From Acidobacteriota bacterium (GTDB lineage Bacteria; Acidobacteriota; Vicinamibacteria; Vicinamibacterales; CAVVIG01): DNA of 64,000 nucleotides. This document shows, in pieces, positions 55,775 through 64,000 of the stretch. The DNA lies in contig QHWB01000034.1 in the NCBI GenBank assembly GCA_003222395.1, forward strand, positions 1-64,000, given 5' to 3'. A program made the translations under genes and the position numbers. Position 1 is the first letter of the stretch. Each line of letters opens with the position of its first letter. The notes under the pieces were generated by a model that saw only the letters and a program-made list of their open reading frames with translations, was not told where the DNA came from and did no database searches.

Positions 55775-56509
55775 TTACGCTCCTGACAGCGCAGTCCGAA
55801 TCGCGGCGATGACGAGCGCGATGACCGCGTACACAACCAGCATCGTCGTGGCGATCGGGCCGGTCCGCTTTCTGTAGAGCACGCCCAGACCAATCGAGAG
55901 GCTGACGATCCACCAGATCTGAAATAGATCAATCGTGCCGAGGAACCGCGCGGCGAACGAGCTCTCGTCGAGGAACGGCAGGAACACCGCGAGGTTCGTC
56001 GCGCTCGACAGCGACTCGCGCGCGTACGCGAGCGGCAGGCCGAAGATCTGCGCGAGAGAAATCACGACGCCTGAATGACAGACCACGGCGAACACCTGCT
56101 TGAACTTCGCATCGCCGCCGAGCAGCGCGTTGAAGATGCCGAGGAGGATGCCGGCGATGATCGCCGCCGCCAGCGGCAGCGTAATCGCCTGTCCGATCGC
56201 GCCGGTATAGGGCGCCCGATTCATGCCCTGTTCGAGGCGGGCGTACTGCGCGTCGGTCAGCTTCATACCGAACGACTCCATCATGCGCACCTGCTGGTCG
56301 ATCGCAGCCGTCTTGCCGACGTCGGTCGACATCAGGGCGAAGACGCCGGTCGCGCCGATCAGCACGATGACGGCGAGCACGCCGAACCAGCGCGGATGCG
56401 CCGCGACGTTCGCGTACGTGTCGCGCGGAGAGATGATCACGCCGACGACGCGCGCCGCCAGGCTTTTCGGCGTGGAAGACGCCGCGTCTGCCGTTCTGGT
56501 TTCCGTCAC
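55775..56509 (-). CDS. Yip1-family membrane protein
   Basis: A 244-residue protein with five or six helices of the Yip1 type (SLAARVVGVIISPRDTYANVAAHPRWFGVLAVIVLIGATGV; ITLPLAAAIIAGILLGIFNALLGG). Bacterial Yip1 proteins often lie beside efflux operons of this kind; function is unknown. It immediately precedes the adaptor gene (no gap). Confidence 0.85.
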   Translation of the reverse strand: MTETRTADAASSTPKSLAARVVGVIISPRDTYANVAAHPRWFGVLAVIVLIGATGVFALMSTDVGKTAAIDQQVRMMESFGMKLTDAQYARLEQGMNRAPYTGAIGQAITLPLAAAIIAGILLGIFNALLGGDAKFKQVFAVVCHSGVVISLAQIFGLPLAYARESLSSATNLAVFLPFLDESSFAARFLGTIDLFQIWWIVSLSIGLGVLYRKRTGPIATTMLVVYAVIALVIAAIRTALSGA

Positions 56510-56549
56510 ATCAGCCTCGCTTCTTCATCCTGAATAGATACGCCAGCCG

Positions 56550-57023
56550 TTATCGCCGGTTCCGACGCCGGACGGCCGAAGCGGACGGCGCCGGTGTAAA
56601 CACTTTGCGAAGCACGCCGAGGCCGTTGTGAAGGCGGCGGCGCGACGGAACGTCGAGCGGCGCGAGCACCTCGGCCAGGTGCGATTCGGCCGAGCGCGCG
56701 ACGCGATCGAGCGCGGCCTTGCCCGATGCGGTGACTTCGACCATCACCATGCGACGATCGGCTTCGTCGGGCTGCGCGCGACGGACCCAGCCGCGCTCGA
56801 CCATCGCGCTGATCGAGTTCGACATCGTCGGAAGCGTGACGCCCTGACTGGATGCCAACTCGGTGAGCGTGCGCGATCGCTCGCTGAGCATCGACAGCAA
56901 GCCGAAATGCGCCGGCGCCGGCAGCTCGCCGGCCGATCGCAACTGCGCCGCGACGGCTCGCATGACGAGCGGAATGATTTGCAGAATATCGCGCGCGGCC
57001 TCCCGCGCCTGATCGCGAGTCAT
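56550..57023 (-). CDS. MarR-family transcriptional regulator
   Basis: A 157-residue winged-helix repressor. The DNA-binding part is RTLTELASSQGVTLPTMSNSISAMVERGWVRRAQPDEADRR (about 55-95), with dimerising helices at both ends. It heads the five-gene efflux operon. A perfect palindrome lies 2 nt before its ATG, downstream of a consensus TATAAT, indicating self-repression. Ligand unknown. Confidence 0.92.
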   Translation of the reverse strand: MTRDQAREAARDILQIIPLVMRAVAAQLRSAGELPAPAHFGLLSMLSERSRTLTELASSQGVTLPTMSNSISAMVERGWVRRAQPDEADRRMVMVEVTASGKAALDRVARSAESHLAEVLAPLDVPSRRRLHNGLGVLRKVFTPAPSASAVRRRNRR

Positions 57024-57025
57024 TT

Positions 57026-57040
57026 GTTAGGGGACCTAAC
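57026..57040. promoter_or_regulatory. MarR-type operator palindrome
   Basis: GTTAGG (57026-57031) and CCTAAC (57035-57040) enclose GGA. It abuts the marR start codon and lies between that start and its -10 box, where bound MarR would block transcription. Confidence 0.7.
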
Positions 57041-57041
57041 C

Positions 57042-57090
57042 ATTATACGCCCGTCAGTTCCTTGACAGTGAGAAACTTGCTGTTTACCAT
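57042..57090. promoter_or_regulatory. back-to-back promoters for marR (-) and the decarboxylase (+)
   Basis: Minus strand: a perfect TATAAT at 57047-57042, with a weak -35. Plus strand: TTGACA (57062-57067), 17-nt spacer, TACCAT (57085-57090), giving a start near 57098 and a leader of about 23 nt. The two overlap, so a repressor at the palindrome might also affect the plus-strand gene. Confidence 0.6.
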
Positions 57091-57120
57091 GCGTGGTCCC
57101 TTGCGACAAGGAGCGTGAGC

Positions 57121-57672
57121 GTGGTCGGATTCGTTCCCAAGGAGATGTTCTTTACAAAGGGCGTCGGGAAACACCGGGAAAAGCTGACCTCGTTCGAGCT
57201 CGCGCTTCGTTCCGCCGGCATCGCGGCGTGCAATCTCGTTCGCGTCTCCAGCATCTTTCCGCCGAAGTGCCGCATTCTGTCGCGCGGCCAGGGCATGAAG
57301 CGTCTCGAACCCGGCCAGGTCACGTTCGTTGTCATGTCGGAAGCCGCCACGCGAGAGCCCCACCGCCTGATCGCCGCCACTGTCGGCGTCGCGATTCCAC
57401 GCGATCGCGAGTTGTACGGTTATCTATCGGAGCATCACAGCTTCGGCGAGAGCGAAGATATCGCTGGCGACTACGCTGAAGAACTCGCCGCCGAGATGCT
57501 CGCGACGACGCTCGGTCTGGAGTTCGATCCGGACAAGAGCTGGGACGAGAAGAAAGAAGTCTATCGGCTCTCGAATCAGATCGTCCGCACGCAGAACGTC
57601 ACGCAGACCGCGGTCGGCGACAAGAAAGGCCTCTGGACGACAGTCGTCGCGGCGGCAGTCCTCGTCGGATAG
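57121..57672 (+). CDS. pyruvoyl-dependent arginine decarboxylase
   Basis: A 183-residue proenzyme of the PvlArgDC family that converts arginine to agmatine, for polyamines or acid resistance. NLVRVSSIFPPKC holds the self-cleavage site Ser43-Ser44, after which Ser44 becomes the pyruvoyl group. MVGFVPKEMFFTKGVGKH and EHHSFGE near 100 are family features. Two GTGs compete: 57121 lies 7 nt from AAGGAG (57108-57113) and is preferred over 57115. No agmatinase gene lies nearby. Confidence 0.9.
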   Translation: MVGFVPKEMFFTKGVGKHREKLTSFELALRSAGIAACNLVRVSSIFPPKCRILSRGQGMKRLEPGQVTFVVMSEAATREPHRLIAATVGVAIPRDRELYGYLSEHHSFGESEDIAGDYAEELAAEMLATTLGLEFDPDKSWDEKKEVYRLSNQIVRTQNVTQTAVGDKKGLWTTVVAAAVLVG

Positions 57673-57775
57673 CTGTCTCTCGCCCGGTTCGCCACCAACA
57701 TTCAACCCGCGCGCAGACCGACCGACGTCTCGGCCCGGGCCGACACGCGCGTCCGCCCCTACAATGACCTGCCAT

Positions 57776-58687
57776 ATGCGCAGAGTCTGTCTGACCTTCG
57801 TGTCCCTGGTGTCCTTTGCGTTGAGTTCGGTCCCGCAAGCGGCCAATGCGCAACTCTTTGAAAGTTTCGGCATCCGTGCGCAAGGGATGGGTGGCGCGTT
57901 CGTCGCCGTCGCCGACGACGCCAGCGCGACGTGGTGGAACCCGGCGGGCCTCGCCAGTGGCGCGTACTTCAACGTGCTGTTGGAGTACGACCGTTCCCGC
58001 GAGCCGCCGGAGGCAAGCTCGCAAGCATTCGCCTTCGGATTTCCGGGCCTGGGTCTCAGCTATTACCGCTTGCCCATCAGTCAAATGCAGCCCGATACCT
58101 CTACAGTACCAGACGGGCCGAGCCGACAAGATCAACGCCATCTTAGTCAGTTCGGCGCGACCGTCGGGCAGTCGGTCGGCAACCATCTCGTCGTTGCATC
58201 GACGTTGAAGTTGGTGCGCGCGGGAGAAACACATGGCGACCTCGATGTGGGCGCCATCGCAGCGATCGGCCACGTTCGCATCGGCGCGGTTCTTCGCAAC
58301 GTCCGCGAGTCGTCGTTCGCAGCCGAGGCCGGTACCGACGAAGAAGCGCTGATCCTCGCGCGGCAGGCCCGCGCAGGCATCGCTTTCACGGCGCGGAGTC
58401 CAGGCATCGTGAACGAGGTGACCATCGCGGCCGACGCGGATCTCACAAAGACGATGACCGTCGTCGGAGAGACCCGTCATATGACGGCCGGGGCTGAACT
58501 GTGGCTGTGGACGCGAAGTGTTGGAATTCGCGGCGGACTGAGCAAAGACACGGTCGTCGATCGTGGGTCGGCGAGCGTCGGTCTGAGCTTGGCTCTGCGG
58601 TCGGGCATCTACCTCGAAGGTCAGCTCACCGCAGGCTCTGACGCGAAACGTCGGAGTTGGGGGAGCGGACTTAGAGTGACGTTTTAA
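57776..58687 (+). CDS. outer-membrane beta-barrel-type protein (PorV/TraF-like)
   Basis: From ATG 57776, 303 residues with a signal peptide (RRVCLTFVSLVSFALSSVPQAANA). The mature start LFESFGIRAQGMGGAFVAVADDASATWWNPAGLA is the motif of FadL/PorV/UPF0164-type outer-membrane proteins, where it forms the inside hatch. Alternating strands follow to the final aromatic F. TACAAT at 57760-57765 may be a -10 box, leaving almost no leader. Role unknown; not evidently linked to the decarboxylase. Confidence 0.72.
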   Translation: MRRVCLTFVSLVSFALSSVPQAANAQLFESFGIRAQGMGGAFVAVADDASATWWNPAGLASGAYFNVLLEYDRSREPPEASSQAFAFGFPGLGLSYYRLPISQMQPDTSTVPDGPSRQDQRHLSQFGATVGQSVGNHLVVASTLKLVRAGETHGDLDVGAIAAIGHVRIGAVLRNVRESSFAAEAGTDEEALILARQARAGIAFTARSPGIVNEVTIAADADLTKTMTVVGETRHMTAGAELWLWTRSVGIRGGLSKDTVVDRGSASVGLSLALRSGIYLEGQLTAGSDAKRRSWGSGLRVTF

Positions 58688-58695
58688 GTCAGTTA

Positions 58696-58723
58696 TTGAC
58701 ATATTTTGTCAAGACCGTGTAAT
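58696..58723 (+). promoter_or_regulatory. pil operon promoter with overlapping palindrome
   Basis: TTGACA (58696-58701), 16-nt spacer, TGTAAT (58718-58723). TTGACA is also the left arm of TTGACA-TATTT-TGTCAA (58696-58712), a perfect 6-bp inverted repeat that covers the -35 box and half the spacer, an ideal repressor site. Transcription would start near 58730, 5 nt before the pilB ATG, with no ribosome site, so the mRNA is nearly leaderless. Confidence 0.65.
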
Positions 58724-58734
58724 CTCAACCGTTC

Positions 58735-60528
58735 ATGGCCGTTCGAATAGGCGAGCTCCTCCTCAAAGAGAAGCTGATCACTCCCGAGCAGCTGCAGCAG
58801 GCCTTAACTCAACAGAAGGCCAACGGGGGAAAGCTCGGCTTCAACCTCGTCAAGATGGGGTTCGTCAAGGACGACCAGATCACCGCTCTGCTCAGCAAGC
58901 AGTACGGCGTCCCCTCCATCAACCTCGCTCAATTCAAGCTCGACCCGACGATCATCAAGCTCGTTCCAAACGAAACCGCCCGGAAATATCAAATCATTCC
59001 GCTGAGCCGCTCGGGCAGCACGCTCACCATCGCGATGACGGATCCGACGAACGTCTTCGCCATGGACGACATCAAGTTCATGACCGGGTATACGGTCGAA
59101 CCGGTCGTCGCCTCCGAGATCGCGATCACCGAAGCGGTCGAAAAGTACTACCCCGCAGGCGGCAAGGGCGGCGGCGGAGCGGCGCAGGCCAAGGGGGGCA
59201 AGCCGGGCGCGGCGGGCTCGAGCGGCAGCACGCTCGAAATGGCGAGCAAGGGCCTCGAAGAGCTGCAGGCGACGCTCGGCGGCGACGCCGACGACGTCGA
59301 GGTTCTCGAGGAGCTGCAGGAGATCAGCGCCGAGGCGCTGGCGCGCCAGGGCGAGGAAGCGCCGGTCGTCCGGCTGGTCAATGTCGTGCTGATGTCGGCG
59401 ATTCAGAAGGGCGCCAGCGACATCCACATCGAGCCGTACGAGAAGGAGCTGCGCGTCCGGTACCGCATCGACGGGATTCTCTACAACATCATGAGCCCGC
59501 CGATGAAGTACCGCGACGCGATCTCGTCGCGCATCAAGATCATGTCGAAGCTGGACATCGCCGAGAAGCGGCTGCCGCAGGACGGCCGCATCAAGATTCG
59601 CTACAACGAAAGCGGCGAGCCCAAGGAGATCGATTTCCGCGTCTCGGTGCTGCCGACGCTGTTCGGCGAAAAAATCGTTCTCCGTCTCCTCGACAAAGAC
59701 AAGTTGATGCTCGACATGACGCGGCTCGGGTTCGAGCCGGAGTCGCTCGCCAAATTCGAATCGGCGATTGCGCGTCCCTGGGGCATGGTGCTCGTGACGG
59801 GACCGACAGGCAGCGGCAAGACCAACACGCTGTACTCCTCGATCGCGAAGATCAACACACCCGAGACGAACATCATGACCGCCGAGGACCCGGTCGAATT
59901 CAACTTGAGCGGCGTGAACCAGGTCCAGGTGAAGGAGAACATCGGCCTGAACTTCGCGGCGGCGCTCCGCTCCTTCCTCCGCCAGGATCCGAACATCATC
60001 CTCGTCGGCGAAATCCGCGACTTCGAGACGGCGGAAATCGCCGTCAAGGCGGCGCTCACCGGACACCTCGTGCTCTCGACGTTGCACACCAACGACGCGC
60101 CGAGCACGGTGAACCGGTTGATGAACATGGGCATCGAGCCGTTCCTCGTCGCGAGCTCGGTGCACCTCATCTGCGCGCAGCGTCTCGTGCGCCGCGTCTG
60201 TTCGAACTGCAAGGAGCCGAACCCGATGGCGCCCGAAGCGCTCATTCAGGCGGGCTACTCGCCCGAGGACGCGAACGAAGTGACGCCGATGAAAGGCGCC
60301 GGATGCGACCGGTGCAATCAGACCGGCTACAAGGGCCGCGTCGGTCTGTATGAAGTGATGGAGATCGCCGACGAGCTGCGCGAGCTGATTCTGGTCGGCG
60401 CGTCGTCGCTCGAGCTCCGGCGCAAAGCGGTCGACGAAGGGATGCTCACGCTGCGCGCCAGCGGGCTGCGCAAGGTGAAAGACACGGTGACGACGATCGA
60501 AGAGGTCGTTCGGGAGACGGTCAAGTAG
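58735..60528 (+). CDS. pilB: type IV pilus assembly ATPase PilB
   Basis: A 597-residue ATPase that powers pilus extension. MshEN-type N-terminal domain (1-140), a Gly/Ala linker (GGKGGGGAAQAKGGKPGAAG), Walker A GPTGSGKT with K362, Asp box and Walker B ILVGEIRDFETAEIA, His box GHLVLSTLHTNDAPST and a four-Cys zinc site (CSNC; CDRC). The MshEN-like domain suggests binding of cyclic di-GMP, but I did not check its key residues. First gene of the pilBTC-S operon. Confidence 0.95.
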   Translation: MAVRIGELLLKEKLITPEQLQQALTQQKANGGKLGFNLVKMGFVKDDQITALLSKQYGVPSINLAQFKLDPTIIKLVPNETARKYQIIPLSRSGSTLTIAMTDPTNVFAMDDIKFMTGYTVEPVVASEIAITEAVEKYYPAGGKGGGGAAQAKGGKPGAAGSSGSTLEMASKGLEELQATLGGDADDVEVLEELQEISAEALARQGEEAPVVRLVNVVLMSAIQKGASDIHIEPYEKELRVRYRIDGILYNIMSPPMKYRDAISSRIKIMSKLDIAEKRLPQDGRIKIRYNESGEPKEIDFRVSVLPTLFGEKIVLRLLDKDKLMLDMTRLGFEPESLAKFESAIARPWGMVLVTGPTGSGKTNTLYSSIAKINTPETNIMTAEDPVEFNLSGVNQVQVKENIGLNFAAALRSFLRQDPNIILVGEIRDFETAEIAVKAALTGHLVLSTLHTNDAPSTVNRLMNMGIEPFLVASSVHLICAQRLVRRVCSNCKEPNPMAPEALIQAGYSPEDANEVTPMKGAGCDRCNQTGYKGRVGLYEVMEIADELRELILVGASSLELRRKAVDEGMLTLRASGLRKVKDTVTTIEEVVRETVK

Positions 60529-60580
60529 GGATTGGTTGCTGGTTGCTGGGAACTCGGAACGAAGGACAAAGGACAGAGGA
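60529..60580 (+). repeat. GCTGGTT and AAAGGAC heptamer repeats between pilB and pilT
   Basis: TTGCTGG, TTGCTGG then GAAGGAC, AAAGGAC, AGAGGAC in 7-nt steps. The second set is purine-rich and could serve as ribosome site for ATG 60587. No inverted arm is present. Confidence 0.7.
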
Positions 60581-60586
60581 CCAAGA

Positions 60587-61723
60587 ATGGCTACGCTGCC
60601 TGAATTGTTGAAGACGCTCGTCGACATGGGCGGGTCGGACCTGCACCTCACCACAGACACGCCGCCGCAGATTCGTGTGCACGGACATCTCCAGCGGCTG
60701 CCGATGCCCGCGCTGACGCCGGCGGAGACGAAGAACCTGGCGTACAGCGTCCTGACCGACGAGCAGAAGAAGCGGTTCGAGCAGACCAAGGAGCTCGACT
60801 GTTCGTTCGGTCTGAAAAACATCGGCTCGCGTTTCCGCTGCAACGTCTTCAATCAGCGCGGCGCCGTCGGCGCCGTCTACCGCGTCATCCCTGAAAAGAT
60901 TCGCGCGTTCGGCGATCTGGGCCTGCCGGCGGTGCTCGCGACGCTCTCGGAGAAGCCGCGCGGCCTGGTGCTCGTCACCGGCCCGACCGGCAGCGGCAAG
61001 TCGACGACGCTGGCGGCGATGATCGACAAGATCAACGCCGAGCGCCACGATCACATCCTGACCATCGAGGACCCGATCGAGTTCGTGCATCAGCACAAGA
61101 ACTGTCTGGTGAACCAGCGCGAGGTGCACGGCGACACCGACAGCTTCGGCAACGCGCTCCGCGCGGCGCTCCGCGAGGACCCGGACATCGTGCTCATCGG
61201 CGAGATGCGCGATCTCGAGACGGTCGAATCGGCGCTCCGCATCGCCGAGACCGGCCACTTGACGTTCGGCACGCTGCACACGAACTCGGCGTCGCAGACG
61301 ATCAACCGCATCATCGACATCTTCCCCGCCGGACAGCAGGCGCAGATTCGGACGCAGCTGTCGCTCGTGCTCGAAGGGATCGTCACGCAGGCGCTGCTGC
61401 CGAAGGCGGACGGCACCGGACGCGTCTGCGCGCTGGAGATCATGGTGCCGAACTCGGCGATCCGGAATCTGATTCGCGACGACAAGATTCACCAGATCTA
61501 CGGCGCGATGCAGACGGGACAGGAAAAGCTCGGCATGCAGACGATGAATCAGTCGCTGGCAAGTTTGCACATGAAGCGTTCGATCACGCTCGAAACGGCG
61601 ATGTCGGCCTCGTCGAACCGCGACGAGCTGCAGGACATGATCAACCGCGGCGTTGGGGTCGTGGCGGGAGCGGGTCTGGGACGAACTCCTGGCACCACGA
61701 CTGCGCGTCCGGTGAGGAGCTAG
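60587..61723 (+). CDS. pilT: type IV pilus retraction ATPase PilT (second copy)
   Basis: A 378-residue PilT from ATG 60587 (MATLPELLKTLVDMGGSDLHLT). Walker A K138 in GPTGSGKS, Asp box DPDIVLIGEMRD, His box GHLTFGTLHTNSASQT, C-terminal AIRNLIRDDKIHQIYGAMQTG with the AIRNLIRE-like retraction motif. It is more like classic PilT than the copy at 26289-27401. It is placed between pilB and pilC as in many Proteobacteria. Confidence 0.95.
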   Translation: MATLPELLKTLVDMGGSDLHLTTDTPPQIRVHGHLQRLPMPALTPAETKNLAYSVLTDEQKKRFEQTKELDCSFGLKNIGSRFRCNVFNQRGAVGAVYRVIPEKIRAFGDLGLPAVLATLSEKPRGLVLVTGPTGSGKSTTLAAMIDKINAERHDHILTIEDPIEFVHQHKNCLVNQREVHGDTDSFGNALRAALREDPDIVLIGEMRDLETVESALRIAETGHLTFGTLHTNSASQTINRIIDIFPAGQQAQIRTQLSLVLEGIVTQALLPKADGTGRVCALEIMVPNSAIRNLIRDDKIHQIYGAMQTGQEKLGMQTMNQSLASLHMKRSITLETAMSASSNRDELQDMINRGVGVVAGAGLGRTPGTTTARPVRS

Positions 61724-61727
61724 GCGT

Positions 61728-62945
61728 ATGGCGACGTTTGCGTATTCGGGCCGCACGCGCGCGGGCCAGACGGTGTCGGGCGAACGCGTCGCCGACACCA
61801 TGGACGCCGCGACTGCAGCTCTCCGGCGCGAGCAGATCAATGTCACGAAGATCACGCCAGTTCAGGCCAAGGCGGACGCGAAGGCCGAGAAGAAGGGGAA
61901 GATCGGCAAGAAGGTCAGCGCGAAGAACCTCGCGGTGTTCACGCGGCAGTTCTCCGTCATGATCGACGCGGGCCTGCCGCTGGTTCAGTGTCTCGACATT
62001 CTGGGCACGCAGGAAGAGGACAAGAACTTCGCCGCGGTGATCCTGCAGACGCGGACCGACGTCGAATCGGGCGCGTCGCTGGCCGATGCGATGCGGCGCC
62101 ACCCGAAGACGTTCGATCCGTTGTTCACGAACATGATCGCGGCGGGCGAGGCGGGCGGCATCCTCGACACGATTCTCAAACGGCTCGCGACCTACATTGA
62201 AAAAGCGGTCAAGCTGGCGGGACAGGTCAAGTCGGCGATGGTGTATCCGATCGCCGTCATCTGCATCGCCGGCATCGTCGTCGGCGTGATTCTGTGGAAG
62301 GTCATTCCGACTTTTGCGGCGTTGTTCTCGGGCCTCGGCGCCGACCTGCCGCTGCCGACGCGCGTCGTCATCATGATGAGCGAGAACCTGGTCCGCTTCT
62401 TTCCCGTCCTACTGGTCCTCGGCGGCGCCGCCGCGTACGGGTTCAAGAGTTACTACTCTAGCGAAAACGGCCGGCGCGTGGTCGACAAAACGGTCCTGAA
62501 GGCGCCAATCCTCGGAAACATCATGCGGAAGATTGCCGTCGCGCGGTTCTGCCGCACTCTCTCGACTCTCATCAGTTCGGGCGTGCCAATTCTCGATGGT
62601 CTCGAGATTACGGCGAGAACCGCCGGCAACGCGATCGTCGAAGACGCGATCATGGTGACGCGCAAGAGCATCGAGCGCGGCGAGACGATCTCCGTGCCGT
62701 TGAAGGAGACGAAGGTGTTTCCACCGATGGTCACGCAGATGATCGGCGTCGGCGAAGCGACCGGCGCGCTCGACACGATGCTCGCGAAGATCGCCGACTT
62801 CTACGAAGAAGAAGTCGATACGGCGGTCGCCGGCCTGTTGACGCTGCTCGAACCGATCATGATCGCGCTCCTGGGCGGCGTCGTCGGCGGCATCGTCATC
62901 GCGATGTACATGCCGATCTTCGACTTGATCAGCAAGCTGACGTAA
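61728..62945 (+). CDS. pilC: type IV pilus inner-membrane platform protein PilC
   Basis: A 405-residue protein with two T2SS-F domains (about 65-190 and 270-390) and three membrane helices (AVICIAGIVVGVILWKVI; the last MIALLGGVVGGIVIAMYMPIF). It links PilB and PilT motions to pilin. It starts 4 nt after pilT; AGGAGCTAGGC includes the site. Confidence 0.95.
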   Translation: MATFAYSGRTRAGQTVSGERVADTMDAATAALRREQINVTKITPVQAKADAKAEKKGKIGKKVSAKNLAVFTRQFSVMIDAGLPLVQCLDILGTQEEDKNFAAVILQTRTDVESGASLADAMRRHPKTFDPLFTNMIAAGEAGGILDTILKRLATYIEKAVKLAGQVKSAMVYPIAVICIAGIVVGVILWKVIPTFAALFSGLGADLPLPTRVVIMMSENLVRFFPVLLVLGGAAAYGFKSYYSSENGRRVVDKTVLKAPILGNIMRKIAVARFCRTLSTLISSGVPILDGLEITARTAGNAIVEDAIMVTRKSIERGETISVPLKETKVFPPMVTQMIGVGEATGALDTMLAKIADFYEEEVDTAVAGLLTLLEPIMIALLGGVVGGIVIAMYMPIFDLISKLT

Positions 62946-62976
62946 CGGTTGCTGGCGACTGGGGGCTGGAGGCTAG
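62946..62976 (+). repeat. degenerate GCTGGNG repeat after pilC
   Basis: GGTTGCTGGCGACTGGGGGCTGGAGGCTAGAGGC is related to the GCTGGTT words near 31170 and 60530. Its purine-rich end (GGCTAGAGGC) lies 8 nt before the TTG start of pilS. Confidence 0.6.
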
Positions 62977-62984
62977 AGGCGATC

Positions 62985-64000
62985 TTGGATAGCGAACTGC
63001 GGAAAAAGGTGGCGCGGCTGATTCTGATCCGCGCCATCATCAGCACGATCCTGCTGGGGACGGCGACGTTCGCTCAAATCGCGGCGCCGGGTTCGCTGCC
63101 GGTCGATCCGTTCTTCATCCTCATCAGCCTCACCTTCGGCCTGACGATCGCTGGCGCGATCACGCTCCGGTTCGTCGAGAAGAACCGCTGGCTGGTCGAT
63201 GTCCAACTCGCCGGCGACGCGCTGATCGTCTCGGCGTTCATTTACGTGACGGGCGGGATCACGAGCTACTTTGCGTCGTTGTACGTTCTGCCGATCGTCG
63301 CGGCGAGCACGGTCCAGTTTCGCCGCGGCGGGCTGCTCGTGGCCGCTTTCAGCGCGCTCTTGTACGGCGGGCTCGTGCTCGCTCAGTACTTCGCGGCGTC
63401 GCACCTGCTGCCGCACGGCTGGCTGTTCGACGAGGACCTTGCGCTGCCGGCGCGGTCGTTCGCGCGGTATACGGTCGCGCTGAACGTCTTCGGCTTCTTC
63501 GCCGTTGCGCTGCTCAGCGGATCGCTGGCCAACAGCCTGCGATCCGCGGGCGCACGCCTCGAAGAGGCCTCGTCGGAAATCGCAGACCTGCAGGCGTTGA
63601 ATCAACATGTGATCGACAGCCTGCCGAGCGGGCTCGTCACGACCGATCCGGCGCACCGCATCCTGACGTTCAACCGCGGCGCGGAGATCATCACGGGCCT
63701 GACGGCGCGAGCGTGCGTCGGTCGGCCCATCGAGGAGATTCTGCAGTTTCCGGCGGCGGTCATCGAATCGGTCGGCGGCGATCCGAAGTCGCGCGGCGCG
63801 CGGCGGCACGAATTCAGGTACCGCACGGGCGACGGCCGCGGCGATCTCGAGATTGGCTTGACGGCGACGCATCTCGAAACGCCGCGCGGACGGGCCGGTC
63901 TGCTCTTTACGTTTCAGGACGTGACCAATATCCGGAAGCTGGAACGCGACTCCGCGATTCAGCAGCGGCTCGCCGCCGTCGGAGAGATGGCGGCCGGCAT
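62985..64000 (+). CDS. pilS: PilS-type sensor histidine kinase (cut by window edge)
   Basis: Partial, at least 338 residues. TTG start at 62985 gives MDSELRKKVARLILIRAII. Six hydrophobic helices (about 12-185) are followed by a PAS domain (205-320: VIDSLPSGLVTTDPAHRILTFNRGAEIITGL) and the beginning of HisKA (RLAAVGEMAAGI) at the end of the window. In PilS/PilR systems it controls pilin genes. Called here by order (pilB-T-C-S) and the many N-terminal helices. The ORF has no ATG start. Confidence 0.85.
   Translation, partial: MDSELRKKVARLILIRAIISTILLGTATFAQIAAPGSLPVDPFFILISLTFGLTIAGAITLRFVEKNRWLVDVQLAGDALIVSAFIYVTGGITSYFASLYVLPIVAASTVQFRRGGLLVAAFSALLYGGLVLAQYFAASHLLPHGWLFDEDLALPARSFARYTVALNVFGFFAVALLSGSLANSLRSAGARLEEASSEIADLQALNQHVIDSLPSGLVTTDPAHRILTFNRGAEIITGLTARACVGRPIEEILQFPAAVIESVGGDPKSRGARRHEFRYRTGDGRGDLEIGLTATHLETPRGRAGLLFTFQDVTNIRKLERDSAIQQRLAAVGEMAAG

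Overview
The window is high-GC, gene-dense bacterial chromosome, most like an Acidobacteriota genome (a Vicinamibacteria-like lineage is my inference). The reasons are a long orphan FtsX/MacB permease with the duplicated acidobacterial architecture next to a PadR remnant, ECF sigma and Ser/Thr-kinase modules, creatininase-family and cytochrome-TPR genes, and type IV pilus genes beside the ribosomal cluster. No rRNA, tRNA, insertion sequence, prophage or CRISPR array was seen.

Layout. 1-360: two gene remnants joined back to back. 494-6925: DDAH-like hydrolase, DinB-like protein, RodZ-type HTH protein, ATP-dependent DNA ligase, APC permease, ACMSD-type amidohydrolase and a small cupin. 6929-14808: a divergent signalling/protease locus. 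An ECF-type sigma factor and a transmembrane Ser/Thr kinase with DUF4384 read left. A C11 (clostripain) peptidase carrying seven FADFGR hexapeptides and a TPR-CHAT peptidase read right. 14955-20597: PEBP protein, duplicated permease with a truncated padR in front, Tat-type HD-like protein, small secreted protein and PP2C phosphatase. 20612-25762 (minus): two-component pair, then ilvE-cytochrome c-creatininase. 25813-27401: small protein and pilT. 27403-47750: one long str-S10-spc-alpha supercluster from rpsL to rplQ with secY, adk, map and infA, but without tuf between fusA and rpsJ. 47803-49365: ArnT-like membrane glycosyltransferase. 49372-57023 (minus): marR, Yip1-type protein, HlyD adaptor, two MacB-type permeases without an ATPase, a 77-aa membrane protein and an EF-G paralogue. 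57121-58687: pyruvoyl arginine decarboxylase and an outer-membrane-type protein. 58735-64000: pilB, pilT, pilC and the start of pilS.

The most unusual property is the non-coding DNA. Most spacers between ribosomal genes are filled by imperfect 7-nt tandem repeats. The unit differs from spacer to spacer (GGGATTA, GAAGTCT, GGGCATA, GCTGAAA, GCTGGTT and others), but the period stays at 7 and the arrays are often arranged as long inverted repeats ending just before the next start codon. A second repeated element (core GGGGGTGGGGCCCCGCGAGA followed by R-TAAA-ATG) sits directly before at least six start codons. A third class, GC-rich perfect hairpins with loops such as TGAAG, TTTCA or TGAG, occurs in leaders and has entered two coding sequences. 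I see these as three dispersed hairpin families concentrated at translation starts; their function is unknown. The divergent sigma/kinase and C11/CHAT locus is the best candidate for an uncharacterised protein system.
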